A model generated the notes under the pieces. The model was not told where the DNA came from. It saw nothing but the letters and a program-made list of their open reading frames with translations, and ran no database searches. This document shows positions 55,416 through 64,000 of a stretch of DNA of 64,000 bases, one piece after another. Made by a program: the position numbers and the translations under genes. This DNA comes from Gaeumannomyces sp. JS-464 (lineage: Eukaryota > Ascomycota > Sordariomycetes > Magnaporthales > Magnaporthaceae), in the NCBI GenBank assembly GCA_002197995.1, contig NGZR01000001.1:14279501-14343500 (forward strand). Direction: 5' to 3'. How positions within the stretch are numbered: the stretch's first letter is position 1; each line of letters starts with the position of its first letter.

Positions 55416-57403
55416 AGTTTTTAGTTCTTTTGTGCATCTTGCAAGCCACAGGCGAGCGGCAATGCCACCTGCTAATGTGCTGCCCAAAGCTCCCTCGGTC
55501 GAGTGAGCATATTGGCGATGTAGGTACGGGCGTCGGAACACATACTCTTTGATTTCGGTCGCCGCTCCCGTCATGGAGGCTGTTGGGTTGGCACGAGAAG
55601 GCGACGCTCCTGGTCCGGGCTGGTTGCTATGAGGCGTATTTACGAGTAAGATCACGCGATCAGTCATAGATCATCATCGGTTGGTGCAAGTGCCAAGTGG
55701 CTCGTAATCAACGCATACGTTCCGCCACTGCTCATTGCAGATGAACAAGCCTTCAAAAGGCTCCTTAGAGCCCTATCTAGTACGGCGGCAATGGTAACGA
55801 CCGGTATCACCACGAGGTTCCACGCAAATGACTTCATCTTTTTCCCCCTCCTGTGTCTCCTTCTCTTGGGCGGCATTGTTTTCTGTCTCCGGTCCGTCCC
55901 GGGCCGGGATTCTGTCGTCCCTGACAACGTAGGGCCGCATGGTCCGGTACAGTGAGCTACGGCCATCCCGCGCCTTGGGGGAGCGGCCTCAAGACCAGGC
56001 GTGTCTCCGACCTGCAGGCCAGGGTGATACCCTCCGTACTCTACGCCCCTCGGCCTGGTCGGAGTGGCTGGATGCCGTCGGACTCGGTTGCAGCGATAGG
56101 TCTTGTCCTTCTCGCCGAGTTGCTGTCCTGGCCCTGGTCCGATACCAGCTGTGAAATACCTTCAGCAGGCATCGAACCGAATAATCACAAGTGAGGAATT
56201 TGCGGTTCTGAGCAAAGCTTTGCAGTTTTGACGATTTATTTCGGTCCTTGAGTGGCAAAGGGTGCGCCCAGGGTTGCACGCGAAAAGGGGAGCGTGAGGG
56301 CAGTGGTGGAAACGACAGAAAACGGGCGAGAGCATCCAATCAATGTAAGTACCTATGGAACGGCTCGATGGCGCTGTCGCTGCTTGTCCTACATGAATAC
56401 AGACGGTGAAAGTCTCATGCGCATGAGCACGTTGGACTGGCAAGTCGTTGCAGGATTCGCGAAAAAGGTCGCACGATATTGCCTTAGCCACACCGGGCTT
56501 ATCACTCATCTCCTCTCCCATAGGTGGGAGGATGTTTTCCAGTTTCCCTGGGAAAATCGCGGTCATCTTTGTGTGCGGCTGTCTGGCCCCATGCACTCGG
56601 CGAATCGGTGGTGGATTCGCTTTCTTGATGTCGTGCGATGAGGTCGGCCCCGGAGAGCTACGCATGTTTTTTTTTTTTACTTCCCATGGAGATCACGAAG
56701 AGGAATATCCGTCGGGGGCCGTTAGCGTGTAATAAATCTCATGGCGCTGCATTGAGCCTGATAGGAGGGCATCGGGATGCGCCCCTTTTTCGCGCGCAGA
56801 CTCCCTCAGCGTGATGTAGTCTAGTATGCACAATCAAGCGATCCGCCCTCGAGGCGGCGCAGTTTTGTCTCTGGCTTATTCAAATAAGGGCTGCTCTGTT
56901 CAAGGTGGCTTAAACGGAAAGTTGCTGGAAGATCAAAAGAATTTGCGGATGCCCCAATTCGTATGGCGACGTTGAGGGAGGCGAGATTCAATTGAGTCGG
57001 TGCCTCAGGCTCCAACAACCAGAAAAACAAGGATTGAAGACGGATCTCCAATCAGGATTCGATCGTCCAATTCAGCGCTCAATCTTTTTGCTTTTTATTC
57101 GCGTAAAACGAGGCTGAAAAGGGAGGCTGACGTTTCTTTCACAACCACCTCGCCTCATTCTATGTTGTCGCCTGTCAGCCACATACCCCATACCCGCAGG
57201 GGCACAGGCAAATCCGCCTCATTGACACCAGAGCAGCGTGGAATTCAATTCCGACATCCACCTTCACCACTTTTCCCATTTGGCCTTGAACCTCGCACCC
57301 GCATCGGCATCGGAAAACACCACATCCCTCCCTCCATGGCCATCTGGCGATAATCCGGGTTACACACGACCTTAGCAACTTTCTTTTACTTTGCATCCGT
57401 TCA
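55416..57403. other. Intergenic
   Basis: About 2 kb from the 5S relic to the next gene. Open frames are short and motif-free. Somewhat AT-richer at 56820-57130. Confidence 0.55.
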
Positions 57404-57754
57404 ATGAGTGATACACCGCCACCTGGTTCAAAGAGCAATCAGCACCAGCCACAAAACCAACAAAAAATGTCGCTGCACGACGACAGCGACGACGGCGATG
57501 GCAACGCCGCCGCCCTCATGGCCGAGACCATGGGCTTCGCCGCCTTTGGCGCCCAGGCGCGCCCGTCCAAGAAGCGCCGCACCAACGACGCCTTCGTCGA
57601 GCAGCAGCACGGCTCCGCCGCCAACGGCACGCCGCTGGGCGTCCGGAAGCAGCAGCAACAGCAGCCCGCGGAGCTGCCTCTCCACCAGGCTGCCGCTGCT
57701 CCTGCCGGTGCTGCTGCTGCCGCCGGTGCCAACGGTGACGAGATCGACCTTGGT

Positions 57755-57785
<31 letters not shown>

Positions 57786-58092
57786 CACCCGCCGCTGCAG
57801 TTCCTGCTGCCGCTGGCCTTCCACCGCGCCCGCCAGCGCCGAGCGACGGCTTTGGCGGTGGCGGCGGCGGCGGACCCACTTCAGGGCCCCACCCCAGCAA
57901 CAGCAGCGCGGCGGCAGGGCTGGTGGTGGCGGCGGACATGGTGCCGCACCGTCATCATCATCCGCCTCCGGCCGGCAGTGGTGGCTCGACTACTACGACC
58001 ACAAGTTCAACGAGAACCCGTGGGGGCGCCTCGAGAAGTCTCTCGGCCTGGAGCCGAGGGGCTCGTGGCCGGCGCCCCGCGGTCACGCTTAG
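57404..58092 (+). CDS. Conserved fungal protein with WWxDYYD...NPW tail, one frame break
   Basis: Expected 229 residues after one base is restored. The N-terminal part is acidic and Gln-rich, with AETMGFAAFGAQARPSKKRR, a motif plus NLS-like basic patch. The middle is low-complexity poly-Gln, poly-Asp and poly-Gly. The C-terminal signature is in another frame and ends at 58090-58092: QWWLDYYDHKFNENPWGRLE then KSLGLEPRG. Because that block is clearly protein-like, I join it across the break at about 57885-57897 (GGGCCCCACCCC, one C short). The pattern looks like a conserved ascomycete nuclear protein of unknown function. I do not recognise a named family. Confidence 0.75.
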
Positions 58093-60051
58093 GTACCTAT
58101 GAGATGTGGTGTCCCATTTTTCCAACACAACCTCAAAAGGCCATACCCGGATGGAAAGAGAGGGGTTTCTTTTCAACATAACCTAGAAAAAAAGTGCCCA
58201 CGGGAAACTAAGAGGAATAATTATAGGGGAGGTATTTATGTTCCCCGCCAAGCATTTCCCACCCGAGGCGCGTGGGGGCAGTAGGGACGTCGACGACATG
58301 AATGCGACGGCGCGCAGCAGCACAGGCTGCCAAGAACGCGGCACAGGCCGAGGAAAACAAGACAACAAAGTCCCCTTCACAACAAAGTAACACGTCATAT
58401 TCCCTCACCCCGTTGCAGGCCCCGCGCAGGCCTTACCCCTCCCGTTGGGCTACGTCGGGCTTCAACGACTTGCCAGGGGTTTCGAGAGGCGGTCACGTGA
58501 CGCATCAGGGGGTGAAAAAGCCCCTCCAGCATCCGACCCAGCAGCCACGGCTTTCTATCCACATCACATGATCATCCACCCTCCTCCCACATCAGCGAGG
58601 GTACTGGCGAGGGAGGGGCGGGGACGAGGGGGATCTGCCAAGGGGGGCACGGTTCCGGGGGTCAAGGAGGGAAGAAAAAAAAACGAGTTGTCGCTACCCT
58701 ATCGAGACCGGAACTAGGAAAAACACCACCCGAGAGACCCGACCTGAACGCCCAATGAGAACCGAGAGAGCGGGCTGAGGGCGAAGAGGAGGTGCTCCCT
58801 TCCCACCGCTCTGGCCTCTTCCCCCTCCATCTCTCACGTCACGCCCCTCCTCAGTCTATCTACCGGCCCTCCGCCGTCCTGGCGCTTCCCAAAACAGCAA
58901 CATCCATAGCCCCAAAGCAGGCAAGCGTCCTCGCCTCCGTTTTCCATTTACCAGCGTCCAGATCTCGGCGGGAGTTCCGTCTCCGCCGCCCTGCCTGCCA
59001 GCCCTGTCGCTATGCGCTGACCGGGTGCGAGGGAACTCCCGCGGCGGGCCCCAGGTCCACACACACGTACACCCTTCCAGCGTGGCTTTCCAGCCCAGAG
59101 GCTCCCTGCAGCGTCTGCTGTCAAGCGCAGCACGCACACCCCAGGGGCGTCATCCCCCACCATCCACAACGCTGGGGAAATGAGCAGCTTTTGTACCTGT
59201 ACATGTCCCGGCTTTTTTTTTTCTCCCCTGCTTGACAGCACCCCCAAAATAGAAAGCTGGCCATTTTCCCCAGATCGTCCAGAGTCATCCAATCATAACT
59301 CGTAATGCTTATAAAAACAACGGCCCCGCGTGGGAATAAAAGAAAAAAACAAAAACAAAGGAAATTGGGTGGTGGGGGATGAACAAAGAGCAAAGGAGAG
59401 GGGAGTCAGAATCCAAAAAGACACGCCCTCACCACCACCTCAACAGCCGCACACCACCCTCGACGCCGCTTCAGCTAAAGCAGCAAGGAAAATGGCGTTT
59501 AACGTGCAGGAACACGCGCGTGCCCGGCTTTCTTTGCCGCCTGCAAAATGCAAGCAGCAGATCCCAGCGCGGTTTTTTGCTCCCCCTGCAGCGATCTTGT
59601 TGTTGATCCCTGTCGCTCGCTCTTCTCGCCTCCCCTCCCCACACACCATTCGGCGGGTTTTCCCATCCCGACACCTGCATAACCGTGCCTGGGGAAAAAT
59701 ACCACAAATCGAGAAATGGAGGGGGTGTGTGATGTGGCCGGCTGGTGAACGGGCTGCGTGTAACACAAAAATTCAAGACAAGGGGTGGGAATAAAACGGA
59801 GAAAAATTAAATAGTGAAAAGACTGCAAATATAAAAAGCGTAGGAAAAAAAAAAAACATATCTGATTCGGGAACTTCCCGAGGCATCGTCTTATTCGTGG
59901 TTAACGACAAGGATCAAAAATAGCAAAGCGGCGCGCTCAGACGTTGCAAATCGCCAGGGGTAGGGGTAGGGAGGTGGTCCGAAAATATGGTTGTGAGCAT
60001 GGCGTTTTGAGGCTCAACTCTGCACGGACGACGCCCCTGGCGTTTGGAGCT
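58093..60051. other. Intergenic (convergent genes)
   Basis: About 2 kb between the conserved protein and KXD1. Open frames up to 154 codons have no motif. Short A and T runs at 59212-59223 and 59846-59860. Nothing supported. Confidence 0.55.
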
Positions 60052-61138
60052 TTAGTAGTCCGGAGACGGGTATCGCTCGCGGGCCTTCTTGTACTCCTTA
60101 GTGTGCTTCTTGGAGGCTTTTGATTGAATGGACCTGTTTTGTTTTCCAGATGTGGTCTCGGTCAGCAAAAACGAACAGACGTCTCGCAGCAACGGTGATA
60201 TTTCGCAGGAATTGGCTTGGGCACCCAAGATGAAATCGAACGAAGGCTTTGGACGATATGCGCTCGTTCTGAAGGTCTCAGAAATGGTCGAAGCGCGCTT
60301 TGTCCGCTCGCCGATTTCAAGGCGAGATGCAAAAAAGGTAAAGAGGTCGGGGAGGTCCGAGGAAGAAAATAGCAGGGACAGTGGGAACCACTTACGAAAG
60401 TGTCTTTTGTGTCCACTCGAGATCGTCGCGCACTTCGTAAGCGGCGGCCATCCCCTCGGCATACCTCGCGCGGGACTTGGCGAGGCGGGCCTGGGCCTTC
60501 TTCTGCAGGTCGAGCAATTCACGGTGCTTGGCGTTCAGACCTCCGGAGCTATGATATCATGGCAGAATTTCCGCTTCTCGTCAGCGCACACCTCAAAAAG
60601 AGGCAACTGGCTGGCTCATGCGCAGCCGCCGAGGATGGCAAGTCGGCACCCTGCGTCGGCGAAACCGGGAATCGGGAGAGGTGTGATTGCAAGGGCGGCG
60701 GCAGACGGAAACTCACACTTTGGCTTGTGTCACGGTGCAGTTGTCCATAACAACTGGGTTGCGGACTTCGTCAAAGCGCTCCTGGACGTACTCGTTAAAG
60801 TCGACCCCGCTGGCGGACGCGGCGCTCTCGTAGTCGCCGTGGCTGCTGGCGGCATAGCTGGCATAGCCGCTCGCGTCGCCGTAGCCCGCCGCCGGCGAGT
60901 ACATGGCCGAGGACGAGTATCCCGATCCGCTGCTGTACGAGGCCAGCCCAGCGGATGCGGCGCTGCTGCTACCCGCAGCCTCCGACTCGGGCGGGGAGAC
61001 AGAGTAGGCGCCATGGCCCCTGTCGCCGACGGCGTAGTAGCCGCCGTAATGGTCCATGTGGCCATCCTTGCCCATTGGCACTGCCATTGGGAGGGCGCCG
61101 CTGGCCGAGTAGTACTCGCTGCCGTAGGCTGACGACAT
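60052..61138 (-). CDS. KXD1: KXD1-like protein (KxDL/BLOC-1-related)
   Basis: Three minus-strand exons, 61138..60717, 60548..60396 and 60133..60052, encode 218 residues. Introns are 168 and 262 nt with GTGAGT and GTAAGT donors, and phases 2 and 2 agree. The Tyr/Ser/Gly-rich N terminus is low complexity. The conserved part starts with DFNEYVQERFDEV, then SGGLNAKHRELLDLQKKAQA and EVRDDLEWTQKTLSS, a helical coiled-coil domain. The tail KHTKEYKKARERYPSPDY matches fungal KXD1-type proteins as I remember them. KXD1 is a subunit of BLOC-1-type endosomal complexes. The family name is well supported by these blocks but rests on memory, not search. The intron coordinates were set by hand. Confidence 0.82.
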
Positions 61139-64000
61139 TGTGATGGGACGTGGATGTGAAATAGTGGCTCTGGGCTCTGATGATGCCTGGGCAAGGTTGC
61201 TGTATGCTTGAGCAGACAGCGAGGTGTAGGGATGGTGACTCCAAATCGATAGAGTGTTTGTTCCCCTCAGAGGTTCGGGGAGGACAAGAAGTGGCTATGG
61301 GGAGTAGCTAGCAGGAAGTAACGATGACAAGACGGTGGGTATAATGCTGTTTGAAGGTGTGCGGGTGTGTGGGTGTGTCTGTGGTATGTGTGCTTGGGTA
61401 ATGGGCAAAGCGTAGTGCGATGGTGGTGGAGGTCTGTGAGGAGGCGCTTTGGGGACAAGGTGTCAAGCAAGCGGCTTCGTCTGAGCAAGTTCGACTGGGA
61501 AGAACCTTGGGAAAGAAGTTCAGATGGAAGAGGAAGATGAATCAAGGAGACCAGAGTCGAACAAAGGGGCCCTATTTATACTTTTTTTGCGAGGGCCCCC
61601 CTGTCGAAAATGGCCTACGGTTCTCATAGAAGTGAGTCCATGGAGGATAAGAAGTGACAGATCTATTCGCCCGTGTCTAGGACCGACGACTGCCGGTGCT
61701 GGTCTTGACCCCGCTCGAGACGGGCATGGTGGGAGGCGGATATGACGACGGCGATGGTGGATGTGGTGATAGCCATGTCGTCTAGTCCCATGGAGGTACA
61801 CATCTGGGCCCTCCGTAACCTACCCTACCCCCCTGTCTGGGATTCATGCCGTGGGGTGATCCCTGAATACACCCACTCGCTGAAGAAGGGTCGAACTCGG
61901 ATTGGTTCTGGGGCGGCAGGCTCGTCTGATCAGGAGGCATACAAGATAGAGACGACAAGAGGAAAAAAAAAAAGCGGTGCATATGCCGAGGGGCAAATCC
62001 CACGGACTTGCATTGGTGGAGATATGGGCAAGGTAGGGGGGTGGGTGGTGCAAAGACCTATGGAGTACCGTGGCCGAAGTGAGATATGTTGGGCTAGGAC
62101 GGATGGCGGCCGAGGACGCCATGGATCATGACGAAGGGGTGGGAGGGGAGCGCGAAGTGAAAGCGGGAATTATCCATATAGAGCGAAGCATTGACACCCG
62201 GAGGCTCCTCGGCCATGCTTGTGAAGGCCAAAAGGTATGGTTTAGGTGACCTTTTTTGGCTGCTTAGTGCGGTGTGGGTGGGAAGTGGAAATGGCTTAGT
62301 TTATTTTTTTTATTTTTTTCTTGCTCTTTTTTTCTCTCTCTCTCTCTGGCCAGAAGTTCCCCTGTTCCGTCTTAAATTCCTCATCAGGGCAGAGACGAGG
62401 GGCGTGGGCGCATCCAGTCGTACAGCCAAAATGGAAACCAAGTGTCCCATTTTCCAGAGCCTGTCCAGTTGGACAAATCAGGGACGAGGTGGCTTTGGCT
62501 GACCGGTAATGCGGTGCGGCGACGGGGATGGGGGCATGGGGGAGGGATGGGCACGGCAGCACAAGGAGCTTCCAGCACACGTCGGGCACATGGCCAGACG
62601 TGGGGACTCGGACGGAGTGGGATCTGTGCAGCGTCGGACAGTGACAGCGAGCTGGCAGTGCGCTTGCAGTTTAGCGGCCGGCCTAGCACTTGACTTGAAT
62701 CGTTCGTCTGCTCGAGCTTGGGGGCTCTGTTTTTTCTTCTTTTTTTTTTCGACATCGTTTGCACCAAGCATGGCACCTCGGCGGATTCCGCTGGTTCGCC
62801 CCTTTGAGCCGGCAGAGGCGAGAAAAGTGGCAGAAAACAGGTAGATGGGTTTGCAGACAGGGCAGAAACGGTCGGTCCGGGGTGGATGGGGTAGCAAGCG
62901 AAGACTTCTCTCGGTTCACGGCCGGGTGTACGAGGTGGCAGCGTTTGCTGTGTCTGGTGCCGGCCCCAGGAGCAGGCTTGCGGATCGGACAGCTTGTACC
63001 GTGACCTCAGCCTCCATCCACTCGTCTGGCTGGCTGCTGGCTGCTCCATTCATGCAAGACGCACCCGGAAGCGGGACCAGCGAGGGAGGGAAGACCCCCA
63101 AGACGCAGAGGCCCAAGGCCCAAGGCCCCAGTCAATGCCGAACAAGCGCGCTGACGCTAAAGCGGCGAGCAGAAAGAGGAAGCCCAGCGTTGGATTGTCG
63201 GTACGGCGCTCTCGTTGGCTGGTCCAGGAGAGAGTACGGCAAAGTGGTGGTGCAGAGCCAGGCGACGTCGTAGGCTCAAACCGCGGCGTCAGGCAGAAGT
63301 GCATCATGTCGGGCACACCCTGCTCTCGTTTTTTTTTTTTTTTTTTTTTTTTTGTGTGCTGTCCAAGCTGCAACCCCAAACAAAACGCGGCCAAAAACCG
63401 AAAAAGGCGCAAGGACCGCGGTAGGGAAGGGGTGCTTGCTGCCTGCTGTTTATCAGATTGATCTAACCCTTTGTGGCAGTGTTCTGGCCGATTTCTTCTG
63501 TAGTCTCAGGATGGAAAGTCCTCCCGCGCGTTCCTCCTCCATGGATAGTAGCTTCTCCATCAGCGGGTGGCATTCGAGATGCAAAAACCAATACCTCAGG
63601 TTCGTCGTGCCTGCCTGTTTTCTCGCTGCCCCTCATTTGGGGGACGTCCCACCGTCTTTTCGATGCTGACAGGGAAGCTGCTGGAAAATTGGCGATCGCG
63701 ACCAGGGTATTTTCAATTTTCTCGAATTTTGATTGGCTGATTTTGCTTGCAGAATTACGTTTTTCGCTGGGGAATTTCAACCACCCACCCGTCCCTTTTT
63801 GCCTTTGCTCAATTCCACGGTCCAGCCAAGGGCTCCGCTCCACCAGCAGCCACAGCACCTCCCGCTGCATGCCCGCGTACCGAGGCACCCAGATGACCGA
63901 TCCCTCAGCGCCCGGACGATGCATCACGGAATTGACCTGGCCCAGGGTTGGGCGGGAACGCACTTGGCTGCGAGGTCACCACATGTCTCACTGACCCATT
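61139..64000. other. Intergenic to the window end
   Basis: 2.9 kb upstream of KXD1. Contains its promoter (G/T-rich stretch 61340-61420), a (CT)n tract with T runs at 62300-62350, and a 25-nt poly(T) run at 63329-63353. No coding sequence supported. A further gene may start beyond the window. Confidence 0.5.
63329..63353. repeat. Poly(T) run, 25 nt
   Basis: Uninterrupted T on the plus strand in non-coding DNA. Confidence 0.9.

Noticed and set aside
58302..58571. 89-codon frame starting MRRRAAAQAAKNAAQAEENK
   Set aside because: The start looks protein-like but the rest is not, and no splice partner was found.
1..64000. CRISPR array, prophage, bacterial operon or biosynthetic cluster
   Set aside because: No regularly spaced repeats, no prokaryotic gene organisation and no polyketide, peptide or terpene synthase. 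The genes are eukaryotic, intron-bearing and functionally unrelated.

Overview
This 64-kb window is nuclear DNA of a filamentous ascomycete, most probably a Sordariomycete. The evidence is short GT..AG introns (about 60-110 nt) with GTRAGT donors, GC-rich exons in AT-richer spacers, CT-rich leaders, and recognisable Pezizomycotina genes: a CYS-3/MetR bZIP factor, a CAP20-type perilipin, CHL4/Mis15 and a fungal KXD1. Placement below class is inference only. I see no bacterial, plasmid, CRISPR or prophage feature and no intact transposon.

Layout. 0.6-6.1 kb: a single-pass membrane protein with a Ser/Gln-rich ectodomain, a tRNA-like element, an O6-alkylguanine-DNA alkyltransferase, DPH3 and a small secreted protein. 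7.4-14.6 kb: cytosolic leucyl-tRNA synthetase, a small membrane protein, the AP-3 sigma subunit and frataxin. 16-24 kb: a small mitochondrial-type protein, CYS-3/MetR with an unusually long intron, and CHL4. 24-30.5 kb holds no gene I can support. 30.6-37.2 kb: a DENN-domain RabGEF-like protein, an intron-containing tRNA-Arg(UCU) and BCD1. 37-42 kb is again empty. 42-54.5 kb: CAP20 perilipin, a pirin with an N-terminal hydrophobic segment, a stomatin-like protein, a LENG1-like Cir_N protein, a conserved unknown protein, and a sulfotransferase-HAD fusion. 55-61 kb: a degenerate 5S rRNA copy, a conserved unknown protein and KXD1. 61-64 kb is empty.

The genes are mostly single-copy housekeeping functions on both strands: translation (LeuRS, DPH3, tRNA-Arg, BCD1), endomembrane traffic (AP-3 sigma, DENN, KXD1, stomatin), mitochondria (frataxin), chromosome segregation (CHL4) and sulfur control (CYS-3). 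They do not form a biosynthetic cluster. Sulfotransferases use PAPS, so the fusion gene has a conceptual but not physical link to CYS-3, which lies about 33 kb away.

The most striking window-wide signal is that eight otherwise well-conserved genes each carry one or two small frame breaks, all but one clearly net deletions and most within or beside short C or G runs. Several are in essential genes, so these look like consensus deletion errors rather than pseudogenes. Introns, starts and lengths below were derived by hand with this in mind.
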